Source of the DNA: Acanthosepion pharaonis
Taxonomy: Eukaryota; Mollusca; Cephalopoda; Sepiida; Sepiidae
NCBI GenBank assembly: GCA_903632075.3
Contig: CAHIKZ030000253.1
Coordinates: 1,552,001-1,616,000, forward strand
Direction of reading: 5' to 3'
Length of the DNA stretch: 64,000 nt
In this document: positions 10,593 to 23,847 of the stretch, in pieces
Layout of the letters: each line of letters starts with the position of its first letter
How positions within the stretch are numbered: position 1 is the stretch's first letter
Notes under the pieces: generated by a model
Seen by the model: only the letters and a program-made list of their open reading frames with translations
Told to the model about the DNA's origin: nothing
Database searches by the model: none
Program-made: the position numbers and the translations under genes

Positions 10593-12350
10593 TATTTTCG
10601 TTGTGCACAGAAAAATGTATAACTGTCACCGTTAATTTTTTTGGCCAAAGGAACACTTTTGACATGTTGTGACCTTTAGATAATAACATGATCTACTGCG
10701 ACCTAAAAGCTAAGCTGCGTGGGAAAATTGACTGTTTCAGATTTTGATGCAGAAGCTGTAAGACGTAGAACACCCCACACTCTTTTTTTTGTAAAAAGGA
10801 AAGAAAAAGAAACAAAGTACTTGAGAATTTACGCTCATGTCGAAAAAGCTCGGAACATTTTTGTGTTTATAATGTCGCACGACATGCAAATAATATTCTT
10901 TTCTTGTCGTTTGAAAGCACCAATGTTGTGAGATTTTCACTCTAGAAAAAGCTGTCTTCGCCAGCTTACAAGTAATTACTGCAAAAATCTCAAATGACAT
11001 AAAATCGCTTGAAGAGAAACACGAAAGATTTCATTTTTTTTTTTGTTGTTGAAAAATCTCCTGAGCTACAAAGTGATTCTTAAATTAAATGCATTTTATA
11101 AATAAAAGCAAAACAACGAAAATAGGATGCCGAAAAAATGTACGAAATTCAATCAAGATTTTTAACATTATAAAACACGAATCTCTAAAACGCAATGAGT
11201 CACACGAACGATTCCAGAAAACATTTACAAAATTGGCTGAACCATTTCGAAGTCATGTAGCAGGACACAGTGAACTACAGAGTACATCCAACCGAAGAAA
11301 AGATTGATAAGTATGTGAATCTTGCTCGAGAAGTTATGGATCATGAATGTGACAGTTGTGCCAGTCAATAGTGATAATGGAAATGTCGGCAAATATGTGC
11401 ATTACTGATAGAATAGGGTTATTGTATTATATTATATAAATGCATTGATAATTGTTTGTTTTTTTTAATAAAATGCATTATTTTCTTATTGTGTTATGTG
11501 AGTAATTCAGTTAACTTTTAACTTAGAGTCCATTTTACTATGTATCACGTTTAATTTAATCTCTGCAAAATCTGATTTACGCGAACAAATTAACTAAAAC
11601 TCTATTAAATTTAGCCACAATCTAAAAAATATCATCAAAATAGAAAATCTCTAAAAAGTAAATATAACCGAGTTAATAAAACTTCTTGCTATGTGTAAAA
11701 AATATATTTCTAAACGCGTCTGTTAATGTCATTTGAACATTTTACTCTTTACTTCAATAAAATAAAAAGTAGAGAAACGGAATAAAACTGATTGATTCGG
11801 AGTTAATAAACAAAATATCGATTTTTGCGCACACTATTAAACAAGAAAATAAAAAATAAACATTATTCGATTATCTTCCGATTAGGAGGGAAGGATATTT
11901 TGTCGTTAAATATTCGACTTTATTTAATAAATTAGTGAATGATCTCAGAAACATATAAAGGCACATTTCCACCAAATATCGAAATGGATTGAAATGTCAC
12001 ACTTAAACGAATCGATATTTTCAGCTTACGATAAAAAGACATTTTATTTTTCTTAAATTTCTGATTCGAAGGTTCCATCTCTGTCCGTTATCTCGGGAAA
12101 TTTTCCAATCATGGCATATTACCTGAAATCAATATTTGTTTAAAGAAACAGTGAAGTTGATTATATCAATATTTTAAAAATCTTCCAGTTAGAAATTAAT
12201 ATTCATTTATTTTGAATACGAATGAATCTAGTTTTGCAGTCAAAATTCGGTCGATGAAAAAAACATTTCCATAAAAAGAAAGAAAACGACTATAAATAAG
12301 TATTCTATGAGTTGGATTTGGCCATCTTTTTCTGTTATTAGGATAATGAT
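10593..12350. other. AT-rich DNA, one possible transposase scrap
   Basis: A plus frame at 10719-10931 begins GKLTVSDFDAEAVRR, which loosely recalls the helix-turn-helix start of some IS630-type transposases; this is weak. A plus frame at 11089-11307 is basic and unrecognised. Nothing else was seen. Confidence 0.35.
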
Positions 12351-12422
12351 TGTTTGTCTTTTTGTTTGTTTGTCGTTTTGTTTGTTTGTCATTTTGTTTG
12401 TTTGTCTTTTTGTTTGCTTGTT
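12351..12422. repeat. 18-bp minisatellite, about four units
   Basis: Units of TTTGTTTGTTTGTC plus a variable base and TTT repeat four times. The minus-strand reading, rich in Thr, Lys and Gln, is an artefact of this repeat. Confidence 0.9.
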
Positions 12423-12769
12423 TAACGGCTCCTCAACACATTCCTGGATCATTTCATGTCGAAATTTAATTTTCTAGGGTGATTTGATGAAATAAAAATA
12501 TGATATATGTTATTCTGCTTTCACAGTTGAATACATGGTAGATGATACTCAGCTTTTGTGCATATACATGTTTGTGTAAACATAATTACTAGAGGTGATG
12601 ATATGTGTATTATATGTTGTAGTTTTGTTGAATTTATATTTTGGAATGCAGTTTGATTTCTTTCAGAAATTTTAGGATATTATATGGATTAATGTCATAA
12701 AAGAGTTCTTTCATGTTGGTGGTTGTTTGGTTTTGTTTAGCAGCATATAAAACTCTATCGATTCTTTAA
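12423..12769. other. nothing recognised
   Basis: AT-rich; no feature identified. Confidence 0.4.
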
Positions 12770-13083
12770 TGCCAAAATTGAAATAATTTGAACACAATTT
12801 TTATGACAACTAAGTATATTTTGAACGCAATTTAATGCCTTCAACTACAGATAAAATGTATTGTTAGACATTTTGCTTTAAAAATCTATTGTTGCTAATT
12901 TTATTATAAGTAATTTTTTTACATAAAAAGGTATTGCTGGCTTTTTTACAATAAAATATATTTTTATACTTTCATTGGGTTTTGTTTAAGGTTTCATTAT
13001 TTGTTCATAGTTGGGACCCTAACAGGTGCTACAACCCCGAGTCAGATGTCTTGCTGCCGGATGTAATTTATCGTCATACCCAG
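12770..13083 (+). repeat. interspersed repeat, copy 1 (inverted relative to 45849-46205)
   Basis: Shared landmarks with the reverse complement of 45849-46205 are TTTGAACACAATTTT, CTACAGATAAAATGT and TATTGCTGG. TTCATAGTTGGGACC, AACAGGTGCT and TTGCTGCCGGATGTA with TCGTCAT follow. All are in the same order. The AT-rich middle holds irregular units of about 30 bp containing TGTT or TTGGTAA. Confidence 0.75.
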
Positions 13084-13473
13084 GACTTGATAACGTTTCA
13101 GCTGTTGTATATTCCCTTCATGTTGAACTACAGTTGATCCAAAGATATATGACCAATGATCGTATATTTCTTTGGTGTCTTTTCTTGAGAAAGAACAAGT
13201 AAACTACTAATCAGTCTCTCAAAAGTCAAAGTGAAAACAACCACATTACGAGGAAAGTGGTAGCAAAATTCTCAGCTTCATCAAGAAAGTCTTTCAAAAC
13301 AAATCGAATGTTTGGCTATTTTGTCAATATTTTGTCATGTGGGATTTCTGAGACAATATGTTGGTTTCTCACCCCGATGGGTTATTTAATACGAAAATCT
13401 AAATATTTTGTAAATAATTTTATTTTTATTTTGGGAGTTAATAACGATTTTAGCGATAAAAGTCTTACTATTT
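13084..13473. other. possible PLE terminal-repeat scrap, then nothing recognised
   Basis: ATAACGTTTCAGCTGTTGTA at about 13090-13110 resembles the minus-strand GAAACGTT region of the type C hammerhead at 60565-60606, without its CTGAAGA half. The rest holds only a 72-codon frame of no recognisable type. Confidence 0.3.
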
Positions 13474-13618
13474 AACCCATAGTTGGGACGAGAAGAGATG
13501 GATTCATATATTTCCCAAGGATATTTGCATCAAAATGAATAAAACGTACCCAACTGAAATTGGGGCTTAGCTCTCTGGTTAACAATTCTGAGTTATTATC
13601 CATTACACCACCCGACAA
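13474..13618 (-). mobile_element. tRNA-derived SINE-like repeat, copy 1
   Basis: It shares the block ATAGTTGGG, AGAAGAGATGGATTCATAT and TCCCAAGGATATT with the copies at 32118-32310, 33885-34083 and 51745-51915. On the minus strand its head reads GGTGGTGTAATGGATAATA, which resembles a tRNA A box. The B box is degenerate. Confidence 0.6.
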
Positions 13619-14094
13619 TCCAAGCTTAAAGTATTTCCCAAACAGTCACTCATCTAGTTACTGACCAGCCTCGATATTCTTTAACTTCGTTGATCGTACG
13701 GGAACCAGTGTTTCAACATGATGTGGCCGTAACGTTGGTAGTATTATACAATGATCGAGAAGGTTTCGGTTACCGTATTTTCTGACTGACTTCTATAATC
13801 TGATTCATTGAATTGCCTGCCGGGAACATAGGATAGAGTTCTGCATCTTATACATGCAATTATATTGTTTTGCTTTCTGTCACGTTCAGATAGTTCAGTT
13901 CAGAGCTGGCGTATAACTTTACACAATTTTACTTGCAAGAAATCACAAAAATTCTATCAGAACTCTTTATCTATTAGGCCATAAATCGTAAGACGCACAA
14001 ATAGGACTTGTTTGAAAGAGCAAAACCTCTTGCAAATGTTTATAAGGATGAAATAGATCCGTGTACTTCATTTGTATGCAGTGAACCTACAGGA
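13619..14094. other. nothing recognised
   Basis: No ORF, repeat or structured motif stood out. Confidence 0.4.
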
Positions 14095-15000
14095 CAGTGG
14101 TGACTATGTCTCTCCACAATTTACTATTCTTTGTAGCTGCTAGTAAATGGTATGGTTTTGCTATCTCTCCTAAACTGTTGTGCACTGTATTTACACAAGC
14201 TTGTTGGGTAGTTTATGCACTGTTTTCCTCTGTCCCCATCCTGCCTTCAAAATCTGTCCTGTGAGTGTCAAATTTTCAAGGCCCTCTTTCCTCATTATGC
14301 ACCCAAGAAATTTCAACTTTCTCTTTCTCATTCAAATGTTAGTGTCTTTTTTGTTTCCATTCTCTCTAAAACTTCTTCATTGCTCACATATTCTGTCCAT
14401 GGCATTCTCAGCATCCTTCTGTAGAACCAAATTTCCTATCGCCTCAAATTTCTTCTTCGTCTGTGAGGAAATTGCCCAGCTTTCACTGCCACATAACAGT
14501 TCACACTACCCTTTTCTTTGATTCGAACGAAATTTTCCGGCTTCCTAATCCTTTGTTTAGCTTTTCGATGGCATCATTCGTTATGCCAAGGCGCCTTCAG
14601 ATTTCGGTGTCGCAATTTTCTTTCTAGATATTTTAATGCCTGTATTAATTTGATTTTGGTATCTTGAATTTGTGATTTGCATGTTGGTCTGTTTCTTTTT
14701 ATGACAACCAGATATTCTGTCTTCTTGCAATTGAAGTTTCGTCCTTTCTTCTTCTTTTCCTTCACTACCTTTTGTAGGAGTTCATATAGTTTCCTTTCTG
14801 TGTCTTCTATCAACACTTTTTCATCTCCTTATATTGTTAATGCCTGGTAGGACTTCTCTGAGAATCACCCTAACTATTGAATTGATCGAATAAATCAGGC
14901 GACGAGACATATCCCAGTTATAGATGCCTTTCTATTTTTGTATATTTACTTCATTCATTTTCTGTCTGCTTGCAGACGGCTTTGCTCCGAATATACGTCT
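14095..15000 (-). pseudogene. LINE reverse transcriptase and C-terminal part, broken (family R copy 2)
   Basis: The best frame (14574-14816) gives DTERKLYELLQKVVKEK and NCKKTEYLVVIKRN. The same segment stands at 46553-46783 in copy 4. The region to the right (14830-14900) matches the LPG..NNI region of copy 1. The region to the left (14100-14300) matches the C-terminal segment of copies 1 and 4 in several frames. No catalytic box is left. Confidence 0.7.
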
Positions 15001-15725
15001 GGATACTTTTTATATTCTTCGCAAATCTGTCAAGATTTCTCAACAGTTCGAACAGTTCTTTGTGATCTATACATTCTTTGTGATGTACTTAGCGTGTTAG
15101 AATAAAAAAAATAAAGTTTAAAAATGTTACAAGTCTTTGACAATCAATCATAGAGTTAGCAAATAGATTTTAGCAGGAAAACATAAGATTCGAACACATC
15201 GTAACTATAAGAGATTTTACGAGCATAAAAGGTTAAGAGATCGTTCATGAAAAACAAGATGTCCTCTTTATTTAACCGCTTAAGAATTGATAATTAGATG
15301 TATACATACTCTAACGGCGATTGGCACGAAAAGTGGAATTGGCGTATTTAGTTCAAGTTTCGACCGAGTTCATAGCGTTCACTTTCGCACAAATACTCGT
15401 GGAAAATGCATAAATCTTTTCTCACCCAGCTACGAGTTAAATAACAATTAAATAGCAAGTAAGACTGAGTTCCCTAGCTTCGGTTGATACTAAGTCTGGG
15501 GAAAAGATAACTCTGAACTGATTAGGCGTGGGACTGGCAACACCATCCCGTAAAAAACCTACTTGCTATAGAAGCCACAGTAGTAAGACTTGGTGAAGAT
15601 GTGGCCTTAAATATAGCTATAAAAGCCAAAAACCAGAACATAGTAGAATTCATCATTTCAAAAACACATGTTTAATCTTAATAAGTCTCGTTTTATATTC
15701 GCTGCAATATCTGTCTGGATCCTTT

Positions 15726-15728
<3 letters not shown>
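15001..15728. other. unidentified, possible LINE 5' scrap
   Basis: At about 15500-15660 composition is more balanced and one frame reads LGVGLATPSRKKPTCYRSHS. This is suggestive of a LINE leader but not enough to assign. Confidence 0.3.

Positions 15729-15787
<59 letters not shown>
15729..15787. repeat. (CTAT)n microsatellite
   Basis: About fifteen tetranucleotide units, with a second short run near 15803-15815 and (TA)n at 15832-15848. Confidence 0.97.
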
Positions 15788-15788
<1 letters not shown>

Positions 15789-15848
15789 ACAGTCTGTTCA
15801 TTATCTATCTATCTATCACATCTATATATTATAATATATATATATATA

Positions 15849-17929
15849 CATTTTTCCCAATCATTTCTCCCCAAACAAAGCGGGAACGCCACTAGCAGGC
15901 AAGGTTTACAGAAAGTAAACGTTAGAGAAAAGACTGAGTATTGGGAGGATTGAGGAAACGACAAAATATGAGCGAGATTCAAGAATACATTATTCCTTAA
16001 TATTAAGCCTCCTCCCCATTTATATTCGCTCAGGTTTTAAATCTCGGGTGTATTATCATCAAATGTATTTTTACAAACTTCTCCCACGGATGTATCATTA
16101 AATCTGTTTTATGTCGATTAAATCAGTAACTGTATTAGAGACGTTTAGTTAATTTATGTTTTTAGCTTAAATGACTTTCAAGTTCGTTCGTTATGAAATG
16201 AGGAATTAATTTAAAAGATTTGCATTGTGCTAATAACAAAATATGAGTTAATGAGTCTAAAAACATGTCAATGTGCATTTTGTCAAAGAAAATAACGGCA
16301 AAATCAACTGAACATTCTGCTTTGTGGGATCGATTAATTAATGGGAAAATGATTTGTGAAAAAGAACACGAAAAATTTAATGTCGGTGAAAATGATAGTG
16401 TCTAAATAAAAAGTGGAAATTGATGATTTTTTTCTTTTTTGTAAACTGACATCTTTAAACCTCGACAAAGAAAACAGATTTATTTTCAGTTCTATGTTAT
16501 TACTATTTATTAGAAACTAGCTTAAAAGCCACCTTATCGAGCGGCATTTAAACTCTTGTGGAGGGCTCTTGATTAGACTTTCATTCCAATAGGCGGGGAG
16601 TAGTACATGCGATAGGCAACAATGAACTACAGAGGAACTCAAAATTGATCGCTGCCTTTAAGTATTGCATTAATAGTTAAGCTTACCTTTCAAAAGTTGA
16701 ATGATACTTCTGCTGCCAATTAATTTGGGTGACTTTCGCTGGATTTTGCAATTCATTTTGATCATACCCAAATTTATTTCCAAGTCATAAAAATTGTTAT
16801 AGTACAAAAAAATTCTTCATAAAGAAATCACGTAAAAATCGTCGAAAACAATCGCAGTAATGAAAACTTGAGAATCCATAATTTCAGAATTGCAGGTCCG
16901 AATCCAAACCAGAATGTTTTCAATTTGCTCATGGAGTCGGCTTGATTCCAAAATGGTATGCTATGTTGGGCTACAGCCTCGGGGAGTAAAGTTGAAAAAA
17001 GTGTCACACTGATATTTATTATATAGAAAACGGAAATGAGCTATTGAGAGTTGTGCCCCTTTAATCGAAAATGTGTGACACACTGATATTGTCATTGGCA
17101 TTTATTGTATTGATTAGATGCTACAGAACAATTTTAGGCATCTTTTTCGTCTATTGCACCAGAAATGACACCGTGGAAAACCATCAAACATTCCCACTGG
17201 AAGAAGTTAAAATGATATGAGCGTATCAAAACGAAGATGAGGACCACAGTCTGCAAGTAAATAGTGTAAATAATGATAATTCTTCATTCCAAAAATCAAA
17301 CAGAAATGACGATTGTTTTCTATATAAATTGATGTTAAGTCATGTTGGCAGAATCTCGTGTTGCACTCAACGTTTTCTCTTTATTACGGTGTCTTCAGAT
17401 CTCCTTAAATTTGGCATGAACAACGATACATCTGGATCGGACAAAGATATCCCATGATTTGATAGTACTTTACTTCTCTTTAAACCGGTTGGTACGGAGA
17501 AACAGTTGCCTTCACACTTGCAAGAACTGAAAAAATTATACATTTTTCAATACTAAAAAAATACCTGCATTCATTTTCTAGGTCATCCTCTGGTTTGTGT
17601 GCGTCCTCCTTGTTAAAGTGGAATCCAGGGAGATGATCTTCCAGCCCTTTTGTATTTACATTTGTATTTTAATGACGATCCTCGTTAGTTATCTTCTGGC
17701 TTCTCACAATGTATAAAGCACATTTCTAAGTAAAAAAAAAATTATTAGCAAACATAAAAACAGGTTTGCTTTATTTTTAAATAATTTTTTAAATCTTATA
17801 TTTTCACTCTCCTAGCTGCATCTTTTTAAATGTCATGTCATCATATATGCTAGAAATCAGATATGTCGATATTCAAAATGTGTACAAAAAACGATTTTTC
17901 ATGGAAAAAATGGCGAAAATAATGCAGGA
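15849..17929. other. AT-rich DNA, nothing recognised
   Basis: No ORF above 60 codons on either strand and no known repeat. CACACTGATATTG-like words recur at 17005 and 17085. Confidence 0.45.
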
Positions 17930-18320
17930 ACTAAATAAACGATTAAAACTGAGAAGAGAAAGAAAGGGAAAATGAATGAGTGAGAGAGAAGAATATTCAA
18001 TGGGAAAAAGAAAAGGAAGTAATGGGAAAAGAAAAGTTCAGGATAATGTCTATAAAAGAAACAAAGCAAAAAAGGAAAGAGTAAAAAATGAAAATGAAAA
18101 AGTGTCAAAAGCGATTAAAAATGTAGAAATAAAGGAAATACTGTAAAATGATGAGGCAGCGAATAAAAAAGAAAACTACAAAAGAAAGAAAGAAAAAAAG
18201 AAAGAAAGAAAGAAAGAAGCGATAATGACAAAAATAAGAAAAGTGAAGAGAAAAGAAGAAAAAGAAAAGGATTAAGAAAACAAAAACAACTTGAAAGAAA
18301 AAAAGCAAACTATCTGAAAG
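17930..18320. repeat. polypurine (A/G) block
   Basis: The plus strand is almost only A and G with GAAA and AAAG words, and an (AAAG)n run near 18182-18216. Composition resembles the larger block at 26085-28270, but no regular period could be set. Minus-strand frames rich in Phe, Leu and Ser are compositional artefacts. Confidence 0.7.
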
Positions 18321-19552
18321 CAAAAAGTACGTTTTGGCAAAATATCAATATAAAAATTGAAGACAAATTTAAGCAGGAATTATAAGTGACGCCATTTTCT
18401 CATAATATACGTGGGATGGTGACATTTTCTTTTTTTTTTGCATACTCTTTTCATTTTCGCCGTTCATTTTGCTTATTAGTTATTGTTGTTGTTGCAGACT
18501 TATTGTTGTTTTTTTTTCTTTTTTGTTCTTTTCGGTGCAAACGGGGCGTCTGGCTTTCGTCTACTGAGCAAAAGTGATTATTTTTCACACGATAAATAGT
18601 CGTCTTTTTAGGTCTTCCTGTTTGCGTCGCGATAAAAACATTTATTTTCTTCAATCAGTTTTCAACTTTTCACACTTTCTTTCATTTTTTTAAAGAAAAA
18701 GCATTCATCTTTTTCACATTATAAAACTGAAAACAAACAGTTTCTTTATCTCTGTTTATTTGTTATGTTTCAAGTGGTTAGACTAACAGCTTAGCAACCG
18801 TTATATATTTTATATTTTTTTTTTCATCGGAAAACGATTTGGGGGAAAAAAGTGTCTTGATGACCAGCGAGACAGCAGAGGACAACCTCAGCACCCACAG
18901 AGAAGTGCTGTTCGCATGAAACAATTTCAACAAAGCCTGTCCTTTCGAAATGGACCCTGCACTGAAGTTCAGTCACAGATTGACCCCTGGCGGATACTTT
19001 AGTGCTTTACGAGGCTCCATTATCAATGGTATATCCGCAAAACAAAAAGCTTGCCCTAATTTATTTACACCATTCACTTATAAATGGTTTAAGCAAATTA
19101 GTTTTCTCCGTCTTCGAAGAATTTTGCTCAAACTTACATAAAATGGAATTCTGATACAGAAGGTTTTCTATTGATTATATGTTTCCCGCCAAGAGCTAGG
19201 ACAATTTCTCAAAATGAAAACATGATAACCCAATTATAAATCATCTTTCACAAGCGATCTATTAACATTGTTAATCTGTTTCCTTTGAAATGTAAGTCTG
19301 TCTGAAGAAGTTATAAATGGCAGGGTAAATAACTCAGCCTCTTACACCGAAATTACTTTCATTTAAATTGATTTCACACGTCTAGGTTTTGTTGTTTCCA
19401 GAAAAGGTGAAATTATTGCGCCTATTCAATGCATTATAAATCAGTAGCTGGCAATTTCTGTGAAATATTATCGCTAGAAACCAATTCAGAAATTAAGCTA
19501 AGGTTCTCAGGACATTAATTTTGAGCACCCTTGCCAAACTCATACATCCCTA

Positions 19553-19595
<43 letters not shown>

Positions 19596-20299
19596 TTTGT
19601 TATTATCTATTGTTTCATCCGAGACAACATATTCCATAATCAAAGGGTAATTACATTGGATATAAAAGATGATATCTTCACTTCCTTTCGAAACATATAT
19701 GGGAAATTAAAAACAAAAAGCCAAATCAGACCCAAAATATCATGGAAAATAAGGAAAACAACATTCGCCTCCAACAATAAATAAAAAAACAGTAAATTCT
19801 GCATGGCGGTAAAATTTATCTATAATTACTTTCCCAGACCAACACAAACTACTAAATAAACGATCAAAACTCATCTCAAAATGCAGGAACGAAAACAATT
19901 TTTACTACGTTTCTTAAAAATAGAAAACTAAATAAAAATCCAATTAAAAATTAAAAAAAAATAGGAACAAATTAATAAGTAAAATAAATCAATTCAGAGG
20001 AAAAAATAAGTAAAGAGATTAGCAAACTAGGAATGTATACATAAACACAATTAAACGTAGTAATAACAACCAATAAAACACGAAATGACAAATAATGAAT
20101 AAAAATGTTAATAAGCAATACTATAAAATAGCCAGAAGAAACTACATCAGGACCCACAATTATTTCCACTCACTAGTCTTTATAATAATTCGGAACATAA
20201 TCATTACCGCCATCCAAATAACCGTAAGAATTATAGACCTACATTTAATGAATCATTGACTAGCATATATAAATATTCGAGCCAAAACACAACGTACAT
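18321..20299. other. AT-rich DNA with one (AAT)n tract
   Basis: An (AAT)n run lies at 19552-19594. A more balanced stretch at 18840-19060 has a plus frame from 18950 (63 codons) with no recognisable family. Confidence 0.45.
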
Positions 20300-20410
20300 G
20301 GCCTGATGATTGCGTTTAAGCATTACCAGATAGTCGCCGCTGGGTGTTCACGTCAGTATCCACTTTTATATTTACATACGCTCTATACCTGATATTGAGC
20401 ACGTTACCCA
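20300..20410 (+). ncRNA. decayed hammerhead motif and PLE terminal-repeat fragment (type B)
   Basis: GGC, the intact core half CTGATGA (20303-20309), stem II TTGC/GCA around GTTTAA, then TACC where GAAA is expected. GTC (20333-20335) is followed by GCC, closing stem I with GGC. The tail continues CCACTTTTATATTTACATACGCTCTATACCTGATATTGAGCAC in two parts matching the type B repeat at 37290-37411. Loss of GAAA makes it inactive. A (TA)n tract starts 23 bp downstream. Confidence 0.6.
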
Positions 20411-20429
20411 TACCTTCAAACTATATTCT

Positions 20430-20432
<3 letters not shown>

Positions 20433-20488
<56 letters not shown>
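20433..20488. repeat. (TA)n microsatellite
   Basis: Uninterrupted TA dinucleotides close to the type B motif. Confidence 0.97.
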
Positions 20489-20490
<2 letters not shown>

Positions 20491-22059
20491 AGAGGGTATC
20501 GGAAATTTACTTGGACTAGGATTTTCTGTGAAACAACACAACTGATTCCAGTCATGTAAGAGAAATGATCAATTTTTCATACATAGTCGTTATAGAAGAG
20601 TTTTGTTCACAATTTCTGATATCATTCTAGTGCTTGATTCCTTGCTGAAACACTTGAAACGACACACTATCGACCTTAGATTTAGCGTTCAACCCACATA
20701 TAATACAATAATTATTTCGAGATTCTTCACAGAATATTTTCCGAATTTCATTGTTATGCAGTCACGCTGCTTGAACTTCTCAGCTATCACAAATAGTGCA
20801 GAGCTGTTCCAATGCAACATTCCAAAACTTAATAATAATAATTGAATACATGGAGATGGATCGATTGAGAAGAACTCAGTAGATTCAGTACCAATGGTCG
20901 TTAGCTGTATGTGAGCGTGTTTCCAATCAACGGATACATTCACTGCTTGGGCATTTCGAGAGATTTCCGATATAAACTCGTATATCAAGTGACCAAACAT
21001 ATAAAATCATTTTTATTTTCTCTTTTTGATTGGCCTTAAACAAAGAAAATAGAAAATCAAATACCAAAATGAAATTTATGCATATTCTGATCAGATAACT
21101 TTCAAAAGGGTCAGAGCTCAGGAGATATTTCAAAAAGACAAAGCTTAGTGTTAAAAAGGACACGAAGCTTGATCGCCCCCAGCAAATAGAAGAATAAAAG
21201 TATAATGAAAAAAAAAAAGAAGGAAGATCAAGCTGGAGAGAAAACCGTTGAATGTGATAGTTTGTCTATTGTATAAGTTTTGCTTGGAACAAAATCAATG
21301 AAAGCAATCCGTGTAGATACTATTTACTAAATTTTGACCGACTATTCAAAATTATTTGAGGAGGTTTCAAATTGGAAATAATCCATAACGAGAATAATGG
21401 AATAGTGGTGATGACCAACTGAGGACTTGTGTTGAATATAATCTATGTGAGAACATGTCAGATGCTTGAAGTTAGATTCAACAAAAACAAATGACCTTTA
21501 TATCTGCACCTGAAGCGCATAAAAAAATAAAGATATACATTAAGGAAATTGGTTTTCGTGTTAAATATTTTGTTTTGATATTCAGAATGGAAATATTTTC
21601 ATTCTTTTTAGAAAACTAGTTATCTTCAAGTGTTTATATTTCTTAACGGATAAGATAAATATGTTGTAATAAAAAACACGGCAACAATCGATGAGAAAAA
21701 GTAAAAATAAAACATATGATTACAGTTCATCTCAGTATTTGAAAATAACATGGCAGTCTTAGTGTTATTCAAATTCTTCTTAAGCCTTTTCTAAGGAGAT
21801 ATAAACACCGTCTTTTCTAATGTCTTTGCAGGAGAAATATATGTCGCATTTTAATTTGGAATTGGTACAGATTTCAGTATACAGCTGAAAATACTACTCC
21901 TGTTCAAATAAACGCTTCTTTAAAAAAAACAGTTATATCTGTCTGAGAGATTAATTCGTTTTTGGTAAGAAAAGAAAAAGAAAATGCCAAACTTTTACGT
22001 TATCTTGGTGTGTGTTAGATTGATGCTAAAGTTTCAAACAGTGTCTTGGATTAATTACA
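20489..22059. other. AT-rich DNA, nothing recognised
   Basis: Frames of up to 103 codons occur on the minus strand (20689-21000) with no recognisable domain; overlapping frames on both strands suggest chance. Confidence 0.4.
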
Positions 22060-22340
22060 CTACTTACATTGTTCAGACTGCTGTCCCCCTCTTTAATACG
22101 GCTGTTGTATGTTCCCGGCCTTCTTCACATGATATAGGTGGGAATTTCGAACTGAACCCTTTCTTTATTTTTCTTGATCCACGTGCCATGCCTTTTCTGA
22201 ATATCTCAGTTTCAGACATTTCCTTTTAGCTACTCATCTCTCTAAGTTTTTGTTCACCTCTGCTGTGGCCAGGTTTTGAACCCACAACTTTTGAGTCAAG
22301 AAGTCTTAGATGTATCTTTTGAGTTAACTCAGCACTTTAT
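22060..22340 (-). mobile_element. solo PLE terminal repeat, type C
   Basis: It aligns along its length with 62638-62925: TTACATTGTTC, GACTG.TGTCC, CCCGGCCTTCTTCA, AATTTCGAACTGAACC, TTTTTGTTCA.CTC, GCTGT.GCCAGGT.TTGA. The hammerhead part (minus strand, about 22100-22130) keeps GAAGAAGGCC, but CTG reads GTG and GAAA is lost. No coding remnant adjoins it. Confidence 0.7.
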
Positions 22341-23770
22341 TACTCGTACAATCAGACATTTGTAGTGAGACTTTCGAAAGCCATAAGTTCTAATAATTTC
22401 TAGATAAACTTGCAAAACGAAATATTCGTCAGCTTTTAACAATTGTCTTTGTGATATAATAGAACCCAACAATCATTAAAACGCACACAAAGTTAAATGG
22501 GCCCAATTGATTTTATTGTGATATTTTTATGACCAGCAGTAATATTTACGATGTAAGATCTTCAAAGTGGCTACCCACTTTATTTATAAATGAAGCCCTT
22601 TGGAGGGCAGGTGGAAAAGTAAACCAGAACTTAGAAAGTTTTGCTCACAGGCTTATATCACAATTAGAATGATGGTTCCGAAATCGCCCGTTGGTTGGTA
22701 CATGCCGTCCGTGAAAAGAGAGTTCCGATGCTACCCATAGACAAGTTGCCAGCCATCGTAACGTAGAAAAAAGCAGAGGATGGTAGAAGAGAGTTAGTCT
22801 TCACGACAGGTGAAGGGAAATCTGACCCGTTAAGCTCTTATGAGAGAAATAACAGGATTTGTCCTAAATATTACTTACCTACCTCCCTTCTATACCGTGA
22901 ACAACCAGATATACTGAAAAACAACATTCATGTTTTCATTTCTCTGCGTGGCGTTAATTTCACCTTTTCTTTCCGTTGGAGATGTACGGCCAGCCTTTCC
23001 CACTTTTTGCGTGCAGCGACACGAACGAGAATAGAGGCAAAACATGGGGTTATTTGTCCAGTCGGTAAAAAGCTGCAATAGGAATTTTTATGTTTGCATA
23101 TTTATCTTTTCTCCCCAAAGAGCAAAGTATATTTTGGAACAATATAATTACTGACGTCGAGGAATCGATTTATTACGACATATCAAAATGAAATAAATTG
23201 TGACAAGATTCAGACGAGAATTCAGCCTTTCAGACTAGACGGAACCTACTGGAAAAAGGATCGGGGAGATTCAAATATAATTCTTTACAGCGACTCGAAG
23301 GAATCTAGATAAACTCTTTTAATACAAGGTTACAATGATTGATTGACTCATATGAAGAAACAGAACATTCCCATTCACTGAACAAGAATATCGACTTGTA
23401 ATGTTACTTCATGACAGCGTCTATCATCTTGTAGGAAATACGTATCGCCAAATCATTGGCAAATAAGACAAGTTCTTCCAAATATATTGTCTGGTTTAGA
23501 ACGCTTAGCTTCGTGTTATGTTATTTCGTTTTACGAAAAATTCATGATCTGCTCAGAGGTTCCGACAAGCTTAGAATATCAAACATCTTCCAAGACTCCC
23601 TCGCCAAAACATTTACTGTTCTTTATATGATGAAATGAACATTCTAGCAAAACAGCTATTTTGAAGATCTTGTTTAATCTTGCACAAGTGAGGCCAGTGA
23701 GACAAGTAGTACTGATCTATACTGAGTCTTGCATTATATTTTGTCTTCAACTATCTATTTCTCTAAGTGA

Positions 23771-23772
<2 letters not shown>
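22341..23772. other. nothing recognised
   Basis: A somewhat GC-richer patch at 22560-22840 has no recognisable motif. Confidence 0.4.
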
Positions 23773-23815
<43 letters not shown>

Positions 23816-23847
23816 TATATATATAATTATATATATATATATATATT
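23773..23847. repeat. (TA)n microsatellite
   Basis: Two TA runs interrupted by AGATA and TAATTA. Confidence 0.95.

Noticed and set aside
12351..12422. CRISPR-like spaced repeats
   Set aside because: The units are contiguous simple repeats without spacers.
17899..18323. Minus-strand frames of about 70 codons looking like membrane proteins
   Set aside because: Hydrophobicity results from T-rich composition opposite a polypurine block; two frames follow one another without common features.
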